A stretch of 64,000 nucleotides of DNA from Allobosea sp. UNC402CLCol (GTDB taxonomy: Bacteria; Pseudomonadota; Alphaproteobacteria; Rhizobiales; Beijerinckiaceae). The notes under the pieces were generated by a model. The model made no database searches. It was given only the letters and a program-made list of their open reading frames with translations, and was not told where the DNA came from. This document shows, piece after piece, positions 1-12,068 of this stretch; position 1 is the first letter of the stretch, and each line of letters opens with the position of its first letter. The position numbers were made by a program, and so were the translations under genes. The stretch spans positions 1 to 64,000 of the forward strand of contig NZ_JQJJ01000014.1 in assembly GCF_000745475.1 (NCBI RefSeq). Direction: 5' to 3'.

Positions 1-749
<749 letters not shown>

Positions 750-764
750 CGCGTTTTCGTGAGG

Positions 765-793
765 GGCGAGGGCCCTTCGGGCCTTCGCCTTTT
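765..793 (+). terminator. Intrinsic terminator after tuf
   Basis: An 11-bp GC-rich stem (765-775 with 779-789, one G-T pair) closes a three-base TTC loop and is followed by TTTT. It fits a Rho-independent terminator separating tuf from rpsJ. Only 22 bases lie between it and the rpsJ start, leaving no space for a full promoter downstream, so the S10 genes must depend on readthrough or on a promoter inside tuf. Confidence 0.75.
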
Positions 794-815
794 CACGTCA
801 CGGAGAACAAAGACC

Positions 816-1124
<309 letters not shown>

Positions 1125-1193
1125 TCCGATTAAACGGGTCCTCTGTTTCCGGTATCCCCGGATGGACATGACCCCAAGGGAAGGTATGCACCG

Positions 1194-1922
1194 ATGCGTT
1201 CCGGTGTGATTGCACAGAAAGTCGGGATGACCCGCATCTTCACCGATGCCGGGGAGCACATTCCGGTCACCGTGCTGAAGCTCGACAACTGCCAGGTCGT
1301 CGCGCATCGCACGATCGAGAAGAACGGCTATGTCGCCGTGCAGCTCGGGTCGGGCTTGGCCAAGGTCAAGAACGTCTCGAAGGCGCAGCGCGGCCACTTT
1401 GCCGTCGCCAAGGTCGAGCCGAAGCAGAAGATCGTCGAGTTCCGCGTCAGCAATGACGCGCTGATCCCGGTCGGCGCCGAGCTGACCGCCGACCACTTCG
1501 TCGTCGGCCAGTTCGTCGACGTCTCCGGCACCACCACCGGCAAGGGCTTCGCCGGCGGCATGAAGCGCTGGAACTTCGGCGGCCTGCGCGCCACGCACGG
1601 CGTCTCGGTCTCGCATCGTTCGATCGGTTCGACCGGTGGTCGCCAGGATCCGGGCAAGACCTTCAAGAACAAGAAGATGCCGGGCCATCTCGGCGCCGAG
1701 CGTGTCACCACGCAGAACCTGCGCGTCGTCCAGACGGATGCCGAGCGCGGCCTGATCCTCGTCGAGGGCGCCGTTCCCGGCGTCGCCGGCGGCTGGATCC
1801 ATGTCCGTGACGCCGTCAAGCGCGCCCTGCCGAAGGATGCGCCGCTGCCGGGCAAGTTCAAGGTTTCCGGCGAGGCCAAGGCGGAAGAGGCTCCTGCGGC
1901 CCAGGCTGAGGAGAACGCGTGA
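1194..1922 (+). CDS. rplC: 50S ribosomal protein L3 (uL3)
   Basis: L3 binds near the 3' end of 23S rRNA and nucleates 50S assembly. The 242-residue protein has the long internal loop with [17 protein letters not shown], whose Gln is the residue methylated by PrmB in many bacteria (family knowledge). It is longer than the roughly 209 residues of E. coli because of a C-terminal Ala/Glu-rich tail ([12 protein letters not shown]), common in alphaproteobacteria. AAGGGAAGG before the ATG is a good ribosome-binding site. The 69-base gap after rpsJ is the widest early in the operon. The stop overlaps the rplD start by one base. Confidence 0.97.
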   Translation: MRSGVIAQKVGMTRIFTDAGEHIPVTVLKLDNCQVVAHRTIEKNGYVAVQLGSGLAKVKNVSKAQRGHFAVAKVEPKQKIVEFRVSNDALIPVGAELTADHFVVGQFVDVSGTTTGKGFAGGMKRWNFGGLRATHGVSVSHRSIGSTGGRQDPGKTFKNKKMPGHLGAERVTTQNLRVVQTDAERGLILVEGAVPGVAGGWIHVRDAVKRALPKDAPLPGKFKVSGEAKAEEAPAAQAEENA

Positions 1923-2542
1923 TGAAACTCGATATCACCACTCTTGAGGGCAAGGCGGCCGGTTCGGTCGAGCTCTCCGACGCCGTGTTCGGCCTCGAGC
2001 CGCGCGCCGACCTGCTCGCCCGCATGGTGCGCTACCAGCTCGCCAAGCGCCGCGCTGGCACGCACAAGTCAAAGGGCCGCTCGGAAGTCGATCGCACCCG
2101 CAAGAAGATCTACAAGCAGAAGGGCACCGGCGGCGCTCGCCACGGCGCGGCTTCGGCTCCGCAGTTCCGCGGCGGCGGCAAGGCTTTCGGTCCGGTCGTG
2201 CGCGACCATGGCCACGAGCTGCCGAAGAAGGTCCGCGCGCTGGCCCTGCGCCATGCGCTCTCGGCCAAGGCGAAGGATGCCGGCATCATCGTCATCGACG
2301 ATGCCACGCTCTCCGAGCCGAAGACCAAGGTGCTGCTCGGCCATTTCGGCAAGCTCGACCTGTCGAGCGCGCTGATCATCGGCGGCGCCGAAATCGATAC
2401 GAACTTCGGCCTGGCCGCTCGCTCGATCCCGAATGTCGACGTGCTGCCGGTCCAGGGCATCAACGTCTATGACATCCTGCGTCGCGACAAGCTCGTCCTG
2501 ACGCGCGCGGCTGTCGATGCGCTGGAGGCGCGCTTCAAATGA
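1922..2542 (+). CDS. rplD: 50S ribosomal protein L4 (uL4)
   Basis: L4 lines the peptide exit tunnel with its extended loop and in E. coli represses its own operon; whether it does so here cannot be read from the sequence. The ATG at 1922 gives a 206-residue product beginning [11 protein letters not shown] and overlaps the rplC stop by one base (TGATG). A GTG one codon upstream (1919) is possible but less likely. The basic segment [14 protein letters not shown] and the Gly-rich part of the tunnel loop ([19 protein letters not shown]) are clear. It overlaps rplW by four bases (ATGA), indicating translational coupling. Confidence 0.97.
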   Translation: MKLDITTLEGKAAGSVELSDAVFGLEPRADLLARMVRYQLAKRRAGTHKSKGRSEVDRTRKKIYKQKGTGGARHGAASAPQFRGGGKAFGPVVRDHGHELPKKVRALALRHALSAKAKDAGIIVIDDATLSEPKTKVLLGHFGKLDLSSALIIGGAEIDTNFGLAARSIPNVDVLPVQGINVYDILRRDKLVLTRAAVDALEARFK

Positions 2543-2850
2543 GCCAGTCCGGCAAGAACCTCGACCCGCGCCACTACGATGTGATCGTGGCGCCGGTCAT
2601 CACCGAGAAGGCGACCATGCTCTCGGAGCACAACAAGGTCGTGTTCAAGGTCGCCAAGACCGCGACGAAGCCGCAGATCAAGGCCGCTGTCGAGAAGCTG
2701 TTCGACGTCAAGGTGAAGAGCGTCAACACGATCGTCACCGAAGGCAAGCTCAAGGTCTTCCGGGGCCGGCTCGGCCAGCGCTCGGACGTCAAGAAAGCGG
2801 TCGTGACCCTCGAAGAGGGCCACTCGATCGACGTGACCACGGGCCTGTGA
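2539..2850 (+). CDS. rplW: 50S ribosomal protein L23 (uL23)
   Basis: L23 lies at the tunnel exit and is a docking site for trigger factor and signal recognition particle. The 103-residue protein contains the conserved [12 protein letters not shown] start region and the [17 protein letters not shown] segment. Its ATG overlaps the rplD stop by four bases. The length matches the alphaproteobacterial form. Confidence 0.96.
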   Translation: MSQSGKNLDPRHYDVIVAPVITEKATMLSEHNKVVFKVAKTATKPQIKAAVEKLFDVKVKSVNTIVTEGKLKVFRGRLGQRSDVKKAVVTLEEGHSIDVTTGL

Positions 2851-2860
2851 GGGAAGCATC

Positions 2861-3703
2861 ATGGCTTTGAAGAACTTCAAGCCGATCACGCCGAGCCTTC
2901 GCCAGCTCGTGATCGTCGACCGCAGCGAGCTCTACAAGGGCAAGCCGGTCAAGAAGCTGACCGAGGGCAAGTCGTCCTCGGGCGGCCGCAACAACCTCGG
3001 CCGCATCACCGTCCGCTTCCGCGGCGGTGGCCACAAGCGCACGCTGCGCCTGCTCGACTTCAAGCGTCGTGGCAAGGCCGGCATCCCGGCGACCGTGGAC
3101 CGGATCGAGTACGATCCGAACCGTACGGCGTTCATCGCCCTGATCACCTATCAGGACGGCGAGCAGGCCTACATCCTGGCGCCGCAGCGCCTGGCTGTCG
3201 GCGACACGGTCGTCGCGGGTGACAATGTCGACGTGAAGCCCGGCAACGCGGCCCCGATGGGCTCGCTGCCGATCGGCACGATCGTCCACAATGTCGAGCT
3301 GAAGATCGGCAAGGGCGGCGCTCTGGCGCGGTCTGCGGGTAACTACGCCCAGATCGTCGGTCGCGACCAGGGCTATGTCATCGTCCGCCTGAACTCGGGC
3401 GAGCAGCGCCTGATCTCGGGTCTGTGCTACGCCACGGTCGGCGCGGTTTCGAACCCGGATCACATGAACCGCAACGACGGCAAGGCGGGTCGCTCGCGCT
3501 GGCTCGGCCGCCGTCCGCATAACCGCGGCGTCTCGATGAACCCGGTCGACCATCCGCATGGCGGTGGTGAAGGCCGCACCTCCGGTGGCCGTCATCCGGT
3601 CACGCCGTGGGGTCTGCCGACCAAGGGTAAGAAGACCCGCTCGAACAAGCGGACCGATACGTTCATCGTGTCGAGCCGTCACGCCCGCAAGAAGAAGAAC
3701 TGA
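2861..3703 (+). CDS. rplB: 50S ribosomal protein L2 (uL2)
   Basis: L2 supports subunit association and peptidyl transferase function. The protein is 280 residues, standard for the family. It has the conserved [20 protein letters not shown] segment that contains the histidine near the peptidyl transferase centre, and the Lys/Arg-rich C-terminus (HARKKKN). It lies 10 bases after rplW with GAGGGAAGC in front as ribosome-binding site. Confidence 0.98.
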   Translation: MALKNFKPITPSLRQLVIVDRSELYKGKPVKKLTEGKSSSGGRNNLGRITVRFRGGGHKRTLRLLDFKRRGKAGIPATVDRIEYDPNRTAFIALITYQDGEQAYILAPQRLAVGDTVVAGDNVDVKPGNAAPMGSLPIGTIVHNVELKIGKGGALARSAGNYAQIVGRDQGYVIVRLNSGEQRLISGLCYATVGAVSNPDHMNRNDGKAGRSRWLGRRPHNRGVSMNPVDHPHGGGEGRTSGGRHPVTPWGLPTKGKKTRSNKRTDTFIVSSRHARKKKN

Positions 3704-3711
3704 GGTCCGTC

Positions 3712-3990
3712 ATGGCGCGTTCGCTTTGGAAAGGTCCGTTTGTCGACGGATACCTCCTGAAGAAGGCCGAGGTCGCCAGGACCTCGGCTCGTAGTGAAGT
3801 CATCAAGATCTGGAGCCGCCGCTCCACGATCCTGCCGCAGTTCGTCGGTCTGACGTTCGGCGTCTACAACGGCCAGAAGCATGTGCCGGTGTCCGTGTCC
3901 GAGGAGATGGTGGGCCACAAGTTCGGCGAGTTCTCGCCGACGCGCACCTTCCACGGCCATGCCGCCGACAAGAAGGCGAAGAGGAAGTAA
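3712..3990 (+). CDS. rpsS: 30S ribosomal protein S19 (uS19)
   Basis: S19 forms the S13-S19 pair in the 30S head. The 92-residue product begins [18 protein letters not shown] and contains [14 protein letters not shown], both hallmarks of the family, and has a basic tail KKAKRK. It sits 8 bases after rplB and 3 bases before rplV. Confidence 0.97.
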   Translation: MARSLWKGPFVDGYLLKKAEVARTSARSEVIKIWSRRSTILPQFVGLTFGVYNGQKHVPVSVSEEMVGHKFGEFSPTRTFHGHAADKKAKRK

Positions 3991-3993
3991 GCC

Positions 3994-4377
3994 ATGGGTA
4001 AAGCATCCGCCCCCCGTGCGCTGCCCGAGAACGAAGCGCTTGCGGTCGCCCGCAACCTGCGCGTCTCGCCGCAGAAGCTGAACCTCGTCGCTCAGCTCAT
4101 CCGTGGCAAGAAGGTCGCGACGGCGCTCGCCGATCTCGAGTTCTCGCGCAAGCGCATCGCGAACGACGTTCGCAAGTGCCTGCAGAGCGCGATCGCCAAC
4201 GCCGAGAACAACCATGATCTCGACGTCGACGATCTCGTCGTCGCCCAGGCGTTCGTCGGCAAGGCGCTCGTCATGAAGCGTTTCCATGCCCGCGCCCGCG
4301 GCCGTGGCGCCCGTATCATGAAGCCGTTCTCGAACATCACGATCGTGGTGCGCGAGCAGGCTGCTGCGCAGGCCTGA
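3994..4377 (+). CDS. rplV: 50S ribosomal protein L22 (uL22)
   Basis: L22 lines the exit tunnel through a beta-hairpin loop that in other bacteria is a site of macrolide-resistance mutations. The 127-residue protein shows [20 protein letters not shown] near its N-terminus and the hairpin region [20 protein letters not shown]. The start three bases after rpsS implies coupled translation. Confidence 0.97.
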   Translation: MGKASAPRALPENEALAVARNLRVSPQKLNLVAQLIRGKKVATALADLEFSRKRIANDVRKCLQSAIANAENNHDLDVDDLVVAQAFVGKALVMKRFHARARGRGARIMKPFSNITIVVREQAAAQA

Positions 4378-4387
4378 GGAGAGAACG

Positions 4388-5119
4388 ATGGGTCAGAAAA
4401 TCAATCCGATCGGCCTTCGCCTCGGCATCAACCGTACCTGGGACTCGCGTTGGTTCGCCAACAAGGGCGAGTACGGCAAGCTGCTGCATGAAGACATGGC
4501 CATCCGCGCCGCGCTCATGAAGCTGCTGAAGCAGGCTGCCGTCTCGAAGATCATCATCGAGCGTCCGCACAAGAAGTGCCGCGTCACCATCCACTCGGCG
4601 CGTCCGGGCGTGGTGATCGGCAAGAAGGGTGCCGACATCGAGAAGCTCCGCAAGGAGGTCTCGAAGCTCACCAAGGCCGACGTGACGATCAACATCGTCG
4701 AGGTGCGCAAGCCCGAGATCGACGCGACGCTCGTCGCCGACTCGATCGCCCAGCAGCTCGAGCGTCGTGTCGCCTTCCGTCGTGCCATGAAGCGCGCCGT
4801 GCAGTCGGCGATGCGTCTGGGCGCCGAGGGCATCCGCATCAACTGCTCGGGCCGTCTCGGCGGCGCCGAGATCGCCCGCCTCGAATGGTACCGTGAGGGC
4901 CGCGTGCCGCTGCATACGCTGCGCGCCGATGTCGATTACGGCGTCGCCACCGCCTTCACGACCTACGGGACGTGCGGCATCAAGGTCTGGATCTTCAAGG
5001 GCGAGATCCTGGAACATGACCCGATGGCCCAGGACAAGCGCCTTTCCGACGAGGGCAGCCGTTCCGGCGGCCGTGACCGCGATCACCGCGATCGCGATCG
5101 TCGCGAGCAGGCTGCGTAA
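4388..5119 (+). CDS. rpsC: 30S ribosomal protein S3 (uS3)
   Basis: S3 is at the mRNA entry tunnel and helps unwind structured mRNA. The 243-residue protein starts [20 protein letters not shown] and has a type II KH domain with the [17 protein letters not shown] loop, followed by the C-terminal domain ([20 protein letters not shown]). Its tail after about residue 225 is an Arg/Asp/His-rich low-complexity stretch ([17 protein letters not shown]), common as an extension in Rhizobiales. Confidence 0.97.
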   Translation: MGQKINPIGLRLGINRTWDSRWFANKGEYGKLLHEDMAIRAALMKLLKQAAVSKIIIERPHKKCRVTIHSARPGVVIGKKGADIEKLRKEVSKLTKADVTINIVEVRKPEIDATLVADSIAQQLERRVAFRRAMKRAVQSAMRLGAEGIRINCSGRLGGAEIARLEWYREGRVPLHTLRADVDYGVATAFTTYGTCGIKVWIFKGEILEHDPMAQDKRLSDEGSRSGGRDRDHRDRDRREQAA

Positions 5120-5137
5120 GGCTGATCGAGAAGAGCC

Positions 5138-5551
5138 ATGCTGCAACCAAAACGCACCAAGTTCCGCAAGCAGTTCAAGGGACGCATCTCCGGCGTCGCC
5201 AAGGGCGGCACGGACCTCAACTTCGGCCAGTTCGGCCTGAAGGCCCAGGAGCCCGAGCGCGTCACCGCCCGGCAGATCGAGGCGGCCCGCCGCGCGATCA
5301 CCCGCGCCATGAAGCGCGTCGGCCGTGTCTGGATCCGCATCTTCCCGGACGTGCCGGTTTCCAAGAAGCCGACCGAAGTCCGCATGGGTAAGGGCAAGGG
5401 TTCGCCCGAATTCTGGGCGGCCAAGGTCAAGCCGGGCCGGATCATGTTCGAGCTCGACGGCGTGTCCGAGGAGATCGCCCGCGAGGCGCTCCGTCTCGGC
5501 GCCGCCAAGCTGCCGATCAAGACCCGCTTCATCCAGCGCATCGCCGAGTAA
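5138..5551 (+). CDS. rplP: 50S ribosomal protein L16 (uL16)
   Basis: L16 is near the A site and aids tRNA accommodation. The 137-residue product begins [16 protein letters not shown] and contains the conserved [20 protein letters not shown] and [17 protein letters not shown] regions; the Arg in this latter area is hydroxylated in some bacteria (family knowledge). Length is standard. Confidence 0.97.
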   Translation: MLQPKRTKFRKQFKGRISGVAKGGTDLNFGQFGLKAQEPERVTARQIEAARRAITRAMKRVGRVWIRIFPDVPVSKKPTEVRMGKGKGSPEFWAAKVKPGRIMFELDGVSEEIAREALRLGAAKLPIKTRFIQRIAE

Positions 5552-5562
5552 GGGAGGCTGAC

Positions 5563-5775
5563 ATGAAAATCACCAAGCGTCTGTCCGACCTCACGGTCAT
5601 GAGCACGGACCAGCTCCAGGATGAGCTGCTCAAGCTGAAGAAGGAGCAGTTCAACCTGCGCTTCCAGAAGGCGACCGGGCAGCTCGAGAACACCGCGCGT
5701 GTCACCGAACTGCGCAAGGACATCGCCCGCATCAAGACGCTGCAGCGGTCGAAGACCGTCGCAGCGAGCGCGTGA
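5563..5775 (+). CDS. rpmC: 50S ribosomal protein L29 (uL29)
   Basis: L29 is a small, mostly helical protein near the tunnel exit. The 70-residue product includes the family pattern [20 protein letters not shown] and [18 protein letters not shown] precedes the ATG. It lies between rplP and rpsQ in the universal order. Confidence 0.96.
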   Translation: MKITKRLSDLTVMSTDQLQDELLKLKKEQFNLRFQKATGQLENTARVTELRKDIARIKTLQRSKTVAASA

Positions 5776-5785
5776 GGAGAGAATC

Positions 5786-6028
5786 ATGCCTAAGCGCGTA
5801 CTGCAGGGCGTCGTCGTCAGCGACAAGCAGAACAAAACTGTTGTGGTGAAGGTCGAGCGGCGCTATACGCACCCGCTCCTCAAGAAGACGGTTCGCCGCA
5901 CCAAGAACTATCACGCCCACAACGAGGCGGGTTCGTTCAAGATCGGCGACACGGTGTGGATCGAGGAGTCCAAGCCGATTTCCAAGCTGAAAAGCTGGGT
6001 TGTGCTCGAAGGCGCCCCCAAGGCGTGA
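5786..6028 (+). CDS. rpsQ: 30S ribosomal protein S17 (uS17)
   Basis: S17 is a primary 16S rRNA binding protein with an OB fold. The ATG at 5786 ([18 protein letters not shown]) with GAGGAGAG upstream gives 80 residues, the expected size; upstream in-frame codons overlap rpmC in an unrelated reading. The [20 protein letters not shown] segment is typical. A 209-base gap with a palindromic repeat follows. Confidence 0.96.
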   Translation: MPKRVLQGVVVSDKQNKTVVVKVERRYTHPLLKKTVRRTKNYHAHNEAGSFKIGDTVWIEESKPISKLKSWVVLEGAPKA

Positions 6029-6097
6029 GTCGAGCCGGCTTCGCCCGGCCCCGAATCAGGGGCAGGGCGGGGCAGGAAAGAAGCCGGACATGTTTTT

Positions 6098-6124
6098 CCG
6101 CAAAGGTGGAAACCACTTTTGCGG
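6098..6124. repeat. Palindromic Rhizobiales-type repeat
   Basis: Twelve-base arms (CCGCAAAGGTGG, 6098-6109, and CCACTTTTGCGG, 6113-6124) pair with one G-T wobble around AAA. The wording resembles short extragenic palindromes scattered in Rhizobiales genomes (for example the second copy type at 58752-58799). It lies in the only wide gap of the S10/spc half of the locus, between rpsQ and rplN. Confidence 0.7.
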
Positions 6125-6237
6125 ACCGTGTTTGTTTTGAGGCCAGGGGGCGATCGACCCCCGTCAGTCGTAGTCCCCGCCAGCGCTGATGCTGGCCGGG
6201 AAACCGCGCTGATACACAGATTGGAAGGATCAAGGCC

Positions 6238-6606
6238 ATGATCCAGGTGCAGACGAATCTCGACGTCGCCGACAATTCGGGCGCCCGTCGCGTGATGTGC
6301 ATCAAGGTTCTCGGCGGGTCGAAGCGGCGCTATGCCCGCATCGGCGACATCATCGTCGTCTCGATCAAGGAAGCCATTCCGCGCGGTCGCGTGAAGAAGG
6401 GCGACGTCATGAAGGCGGTCGTCGTTCGCACTGCCAAGGACGTCAAGCGCCAGGACGGTTCGGTGATCCGCTTCGACCGCAATGCGGCCGTGCTGATCAA
6501 CAACCAGAAGGAGCCCGTCGGCACGCGTATCTTCGGACCGGTTCCGCGCGAGCTGCGCGCCAAGAACCACATGAAGATCATCTCGCTGGCGCCGGAGGTG
6601 CTGTGA
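6238..6606 (+). CDS. rplN: 50S ribosomal protein L14 (uL14)
   Basis: L14 forms intersubunit bridges with 16S rRNA and is the target of the silencing factor RsfS. The 122-residue product starts [20 protein letters not shown] and has the conserved [20 protein letters not shown]. It is the first gene after the 209-base interval, corresponding to the beginning of the spc operon. Its stop overlaps the rplX ATG by one base. Confidence 0.97.
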   Translation: MIQVQTNLDVADNSGARRVMCIKVLGGSKRRYARIGDIIVVSIKEAIPRGRVKKGDVMKAVVVRTAKDVKRQDGSVIRFDRNAAVLINNQKEPVGTRIFGPVPRELRAKNHMKIISLAPEVL

Positions 6607-6923
6607 TGGCTGCGAAGATCAAGAAGGGCGACAAGGTCGTCGTGCTCGCTGGTCGTGACAAGGGCAAGACCGGCGAAGTGCTGCAGGTCATGCCGAAGGA
6701 TGCTCGCGCCGTCGTGCGTGGCGTCAATCTCGTCAAGCGCCACACCAAGCAGTCGCAGACGTCCGAGGGCGGCATCATTTCGAAAGAGGCCACCATCGAC
6801 CTGTCGAACATCGCTGTCGCCGATCCGAAGGACGGCAAGGCGACCCGCGTTGGTTTCAAGGTGCTCGAAGACGGCCGCAAGGTCCGTTTCGCCAAGCGTT
6901 CGGGGGATCTGATCGATGGCTGA
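6606..6923 (+). CDS. rplX: 50S ribosomal protein L24 (uL24)
   Basis: L24 is an assembly initiator of the 50S subunit. From the ATG at 6606 the product is 105 residues and carries a KOW motif ([20 protein letters not shown]) and [10 protein letters not shown]. It overlaps rplN by one base and rplE by eight, so the three genes are tightly coupled. Confidence 0.97.
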   Translation: MAAKIKKGDKVVVLAGRDKGKTGEVLQVMPKDARAVVRGVNLVKRHTKQSQTSEGGIISKEATIDLSNIAVADPKDGKATRVGFKVLEDGRKVRFAKRSGDLIDG

Positions 6924-7482
6924 GGCTCAGCAGGCGGCTCTCTCGCCGCGCATGAAGAAGCATTACGAGGACGTCGTCCGTCCCGCGATGATCGCCGAAT
7001 TCGGCTACAAGAACGTCATGGAAGTGCCGACCATCGAGAAGGTCGTCATCAACATGGGCGTTGGTGAAGCCACGGCCGACCGCAAGAAGGTCGACAACGC
7101 TGCGGGCGATCTCGCCCTCATCGCCGGCCAGAAGCCGGTCATCACCAAGTCCCGCCTCGCCATCGCCGGCTTCAAGCTGCGCGAGAACATGGCGGTTGGC
7201 TGCAAGGTCACGCTGCGCAAGACCAAGATGTTCGAGTTCGTCGACCGGCTCGTCACCATCGCCTTGCCGCGCGTGCGCGACTTCCGGGGCCTGAACCCGA
7301 AGTCGTTCGACGGGCGCGGCAATTTCGCGCTCGGGATCAAGGAGCACATCGTGTTCCCCGAGATCAACTACGACAAGGTCGACCAGGTCTGGGGCATGGA
7401 CGTGATCGTCTGCACGACTGCGAAGTCGGATGACGAGGCACGCGCTCTGCTCAAGCACTTCAACTTCCCGTTCCGGCAGTGA
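6916..7482 (+). CDS. rplE: 50S ribosomal protein L5 (uL5)
   Basis: L5 binds 5S rRNA and contacts P-site tRNA. The 188-residue protein contains [15 protein letters not shown], the [20 protein letters not shown] segment and the C-terminal [11 protein letters not shown]. It begins within rplX (eight-base overlap). Confidence 0.97.
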   Translation: MAEAQQAALSPRMKKHYEDVVRPAMIAEFGYKNVMEVPTIEKVVINMGVGEATADRKKVDNAAGDLALIAGQKPVITKSRLAIAGFKLRENMAVGCKVTLRKTKMFEFVDRLVTIALPRVRDFRGLNPKSFDGRGNFALGIKEHIVFPEINYDKVDQVWGMDVIVCTTAKSDDEARALLKHFNFPFRQ

Positions 7483-7517
7483 ACTGACCGTTCAAACGCG
7501 GAAACCAGGAGAGATCG

Positions 7518-7823
7518 ATGGCTAAGAAAAGCTCCGTCGAGAACAACGAGCGTCGCAGGAAGCTGGTGAAGAAATTCGCCGGCCGCCGGGCTCGTCTTCT
7601 CGCGATCGCCAATGACGACAACCAGCCGATGGACGAGCGCTTCCTCGCCCGCCTGAAGCTTGCCGAACTGCCGCGCAACTCGGCGAAGAACCGCATCCGC
7701 AATCGCTGCGAGGTGACGGGCCGTCCGCGCGCCTTCTATCGCAAAGTCAAGATGTCGCGTGTCGCGCTGCGTGAACTCGGCAACAAGGGGCTGGTTCCTG
7801 GCCTCGTGAAGTCGAGCTGGTGA
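7518..7823 (+). CDS. rpsN: 30S ribosomal protein S14 (uS14), zinc-independent form
   Basis: S14 is a late-assembling protein of the 30S head. The 101-residue product starts [20 protein letters not shown] and has the long form without the zinc-binding CxxC pairs; the region [15 protein letters not shown] keeps a single Cys. The strong AGGAGAG ribosome-binding site lies six bases upstream. Confidence 0.96.
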   Translation: MAKKSSVENNERRRKLVKKFAGRRARLLAIANDDNQPMDERFLARLKLAELPRNSAKNRIRNRCEVTGRPRAFYRKVKMSRVALRELGNKGLVPGLVKSSW

Positions 7824-7836
7824 GGAGGACAGGACA

Positions 7837-8235
7837 ATGACAATCATTGATCCGCTCGGCGATCTGCTGACCCGCATCCGCAATGCGCAGATGCGTCGCA
7901 AGACCCGCGTGTCCACCCCCGGCTCGAAGCTGCGGGCCCGCGTTCTGGACGTGCTCCAGACCGAAGGCTACATCCGCGGCTACTCGACGACCGAGTTCGG
8001 CAACGGCCGGACCGAGTTCGACATCGAGCTGAAGTATCACGAGGGCCAGCCGGTCATCCGGTCGATCTCGCGTGTCTCGAAGCCCGGCCGCCGCGTCTAT
8101 TCGTCGGTCGAGACCATGCCGCGCGTGGCCGACGGCCTCGGCGTGACGATCGTCTCGACGCCGAAGGGTGTGATGGCCGATCATGTGGCCCGCGAGCAGA
8201 ACGTGGGCGGCGAAGTGCTCTGCCGGGTCTTCTGA
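7837..8235 (+). CDS. rpsH: 30S ribosomal protein S8 (uS8)
   Basis: S8 binds 16S rRNA helix 21 and in E. coli represses the spc operon by binding its mRNA. The 132-residue product has [18 protein letters not shown] at the N-terminus and the C-terminal [20 protein letters not shown] signature. It lies 13 bases after rpsN. Confidence 0.97.
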   Translation: MTIIDPLGDLLTRIRNAQMRRKTRVSTPGSKLRARVLDVLQTEGYIRGYSTTEFGNGRTEFDIELKYHEGQPVIRSISRVSKPGRRVYSSVETMPRVADGLGVTIVSTPKGVMADHVAREQNVGGEVLCRVF

Positions 8236-8270
8236 CCCGACAGGCGCCGCTCATCTTCAGGAGAGATCCA

Positions 8271-8804
8271 ATGTCTCGTATCGGAAAGAAGCCGGTTTCG
8301 GTTCCCGCGGGCGTCACCGCCTCGGTCACCGGCCAGCTCGTCAAGGTCAAGGGCTCGAAGGGCGAGCTCTCCTTCGAGGTTCCCGAGGACGTCTCGGTTG
8401 CCATGGAGAACGGCTCGATCGCGGTTCAGCCGCGCTCGCAGTCGAAGCGCGCCCGCGCGCTCTGGGGCACCTCGCGTGCCCGCATCAACAACCTCGTGAT
8501 CGGCACCACCGCCGGCTTCGAGAAGCGCCTCGAGATCAACGGCGTCGGCTACAAGGCCGCTGTCGCTGGCAAGGTGCTGAAGCTGTCGCTCGGCTACAGC
8601 CACGACATCGACTATGAAATCCCGGCCGGTGTCGCGATCACGACGCCGAAGCCGACCGAGATCGTCGTCGTCGGTATCGACAAGCAGGTCGTCGGCCAGA
8701 CCGCCGCGGAAATCCGCGACTATCGCGGCCCCGAGCCCTATAAGGGCAAGGGCGTCAAGTACGCCGGCGAGTTCATCTTCCGCAAGGAAGGCAAGAAGAA
8801 GTAA
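8271..8804 (+). CDS. rplF: 50S ribosomal protein L6 (uL6)
   Basis: L6 lies near the sarcin-ricin loop and the factor-binding site. The 177-residue protein starts [15 protein letters not shown] and ends with the family signature [20 protein letters not shown]. Both duplicated L6 folds are present. Confidence 0.97.
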   Translation: MSRIGKKPVSVPAGVTASVTGQLVKVKGSKGELSFEVPEDVSVAMENGSIAVQPRSQSKRARALWGTSRARINNLVIGTTAGFEKRLEINGVGYKAAVAGKVLKLSLGYSHDIDYEIPAGVAITTPKPTEIVVVGIDKQVVGQTAAEIRDYRGPEPYKGKGVKYAGEFIFRKEGKKK

Positions 8805-8815
8805 GGACGCCAGCC

Positions 8816-9178
8816 ATGAGCAAGCAGAACGATGTGACTGCGCGCCGCAAGGCCCGCGTCCGCCGCGCGATCAAGGCGGTCGCCAATGGCCGCCCGCGCC
8901 TCTCGGTGCACCGCACCGGCAAGCAGATCTACGCCCAGGTCATCGACGACGTGAAGGGGGTCACCCTCGCTTCCGCCTCGTCGATGGACAAGGACGTGCG
9001 TGCCCAGATCAAGTCCGGCGCCAATGTCGAGGCGGCTGGCCAGATCGGCAAGCTCGTCGCCGAGCGTGCGGTCAAGGCCGGCGTGACGGACGTGGTCTTC
9101 GACCGCGGTCCCTATATGTACCATGGCCGTGTCAAGGCCCTGGCCGAGGCGGCCCGCGAGGGCGGCCTCAGCTTCTGA
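8816..9178 (+). CDS. rplR: 50S ribosomal protein L18 (uL18)
   Basis: L18 binds 5S rRNA together with L5. The 120-residue product has [20 protein letters not shown] and ends in [18 protein letters not shown], as usual for the family. A hairpin (9193-9222) and a 144-base interval separate it from rpsE. Confidence 0.97.
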   Translation: MSKQNDVTARRKARVRRAIKAVANGRPRLSVHRTGKQIYAQVIDDVKGVTLASASSMDKDVRAQIKSGANVEAAGQIGKLVAERAVKAGVTDVVFDRGPYMYHGRVKALAEAAREGGLSF

Positions 9179-9192
9179 GGATACCGGGTTTC

Positions 9193-9222
9193 GCCGGGAC
9201 GGCGCTCGCGCGTCGTCCCGGC
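9193..9222. other. Hairpin between rplR and rpsE
   Basis: Nine-base arms (GCCGGGACG, 9193-9201, and CGTCCCGGC, 9214-9222) are perfect inverted repeats with a 12-base loop and no T-run. It is a possible attenuator, processing site or mRNA-stabilising element within the spc operon. Confidence 0.5.
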
Positions 9223-9322
9223 GGCACTCGTTTTCAGGCTTCCCGCGGCAATGAGGCTCGCGGGGATTTGCTCGAGCGAGCGGCGAGGCTTCGAGCTTTG
9301 ACCGCGCAAGTAAGAGGTAGAG

Positions 9323-9880
9323 ATGGCTAGAGAGCCGCGTGAGCGTCGGGATAGCGAAGATTCCGAATTCGTGGATAAGCTCGTCCACATCAACCGCGTC
9401 GCCAAGGTGGTGAAGGGTGGTCGTCGCTTCGGCTTCGCCGCACTCGTCGTCGTCGGTGACCAGAAGGGCCGCGTCGGCTTCGGCCACGGCAAGGCCCGTG
9501 AAGTTCCCGAGGCGATCCGCAAGGCGACGGAAGCCGCCAAGCGCGGTCTCGTCCGCATCCCGCTGCGCGAGGGCCGTACCCTCCATCACGACGTGCAGGG
9601 CCGCCACGGCGCCGGCAAGGTCGTGTTGCGCGCGGCTCCGGCCGGTACCGGCATCATCGCCGGCGGCCCGATGCGCGCCGTCTTCGAGGCGGTCGGCATG
9701 CAGGACGTCGTGTCGAAGTCGCTCGGCTCCTCCAACCCGTACAACCTCGTGCGCGCCACCTTCGACGCGCTGAAGAACGAGGACAGCCCGCGCTCGGTCG
9801 CGGCCCGTCGCTCGCTCAAGGTTTCGGCCCTGCAGACCCGTCGCCGCGATGCCGGCACGGATGCGGCCGCGGAAGCGTGA
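9323..9880 (+). CDS. rpsE: 30S ribosomal protein S5 (uS5)
   Basis: S5 contributes to decoding accuracy and mRNA helicase activity. The 185-residue product has the double-stranded RNA-binding-like N-domain ([19 protein letters not shown]) and the C-domain ([33 protein letters not shown]). AAGAGGTAGAG precedes the ATG. Confidence 0.97.
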   Translation: MAREPRERRDSEDSEFVDKLVHINRVAKVVKGGRRFGFAALVVVGDQKGRVGFGHGKAREVPEAIRKATEAAKRGLVRIPLREGRTLHHDVQGRHGAGKVVLRAAPAGTGIIAGGPMRAVFEAVGMQDVVSKSLGSSNPYNLVRATFDALKNEDSPRSVAARRSLKVSALQTRRRDAGTDAAAEA

Positions 9881-9890
9881 GGAGGGTTCG

Positions 9891-10085
9891 ATGGCAAAGG
9901 CTGAGAAGACTCTCATCGTCGAGCAGATCGGTTCCCCGATCCGCCGCGACGCCACCCAGCGCCAGACCCTGATCGGTCTCGGCCTGAACAAGATCCGCCG
10001 CCGCTCGACCCTCCAGGACACCCCCGCGGTGCGTGGCATGGTCGAGAAGGTCAAGCACCTCGTGCGCGTCGTCGACGCGAATTGA
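9891..10085 (+). CDS. rpmD: 50S ribosomal protein L30 (uL30)
   Basis: Small 64-residue L30. The ATG at 9891 follows GAGGAGGG and gives [20 protein letters not shown]; the reading from an earlier ATG at 9849 overlaps rpsE and is not credible. The [20 protein letters not shown] segment is characteristic. Confidence 0.96.
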   Translation: MAKAEKTLIVEQIGSPIRRDATQRQTLIGLGLNKIRRRSTLQDTPAVRGMVEKVKHLVRVVDAN

Positions 10086-10097
10086 GGAGGGCGACAC

Positions 10098-10574
10098 ATG
10101 AAACTCAACGAGATTCGTGACAACGAAGGCGCGGCCAAGTCGCGCATCCGCGTCGGCCGCGGCATCGGCTCCGGCAAGGGCAAGACCGGCGGGCGTGGCG
10201 TCAAGGGCCAGAAGGCTCGCGCCGGCGTGGCGGTCAAGGGCTTCGAAGGCGGCCAGATGCCGCTGTATCGTCGCCTGCCGAAGCGCGGCTTCACCAACCT
10301 CTTCGCCAAGGATCTGAACGAGGTGAACCTCGGTCGCATCCAGCAGGCTGTCGAGGCGGGCAAGCTCGACGCCAAGGGCGCGGTGACCATCGAGGCGCTC
10401 GTCGCCGCGGGCGTCATCACCCGCCAGGCCAAGGACGGCGTCAAGATCCTGGGCGTCGGCGAGCTCAAGACCAAGCTCGCTTTCGAGGTTGCCGGCGCGT
10501 CCAAGTCGGCCGTCGCCGCGATCGAGAAGGCCGGCGGTTCGATCAAGATTCTGGCCGCCGCTTCACAGGCGTGA
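10098..10574 (+). CDS. rplO: 50S ribosomal protein L15 (uL15)
   Basis: L15 is a 50S assembly protein. The 158-residue product has the Gly/Lys/Arg-rich N-terminal arm ([20 protein letters not shown]) and the [18 protein letters not shown] motif. It is the last ribosomal gene before secY. Confidence 0.97.
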   Translation: MKLNEIRDNEGAAKSRIRVGRGIGSGKGKTGGRGVKGQKARAGVAVKGFEGGQMPLYRRLPKRGFTNLFAKDLNEVNLGRIQQAVEAGKLDAKGAVTIEALVAAGVITRQAKDGVKILGVGELKTKLAFEVAGASKSAVAAIEKAGGSIKILAAASQA

Positions 10575-10597
10575 TCCGAACGACTACATGACGTTTG

Positions 10598-10635
10598 CGA
10601 ACGGCGGCCGGGCCATGCGCCTTGGCCGCCGTTCG
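10598..10635. terminator. Hairpin between rplO and secY (terminator or attenuator)
   Basis: Perfect 12-base arms (CGAACGGCGGCC, 10598-10609, and GGCCGCCGTTCG, 10624-10635) flank a 14-base loop. The following sequence has only TGTTT, so it is not a textbook terminator; it may lower expression of secY and adk relative to the ribosomal genes upstream. Confidence 0.5.
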
Positions 10636-10727
10636 ACTGTTTGACGCACAGTGCGCCCCTGGAAAACGCTCCGCGATTTCAGCCGACGGCGTGCTTCAAT
10701 ATCGACTGAGACCCAGGGATCCGGCGC

Positions 10728-12068
<1,341 letters not shown>

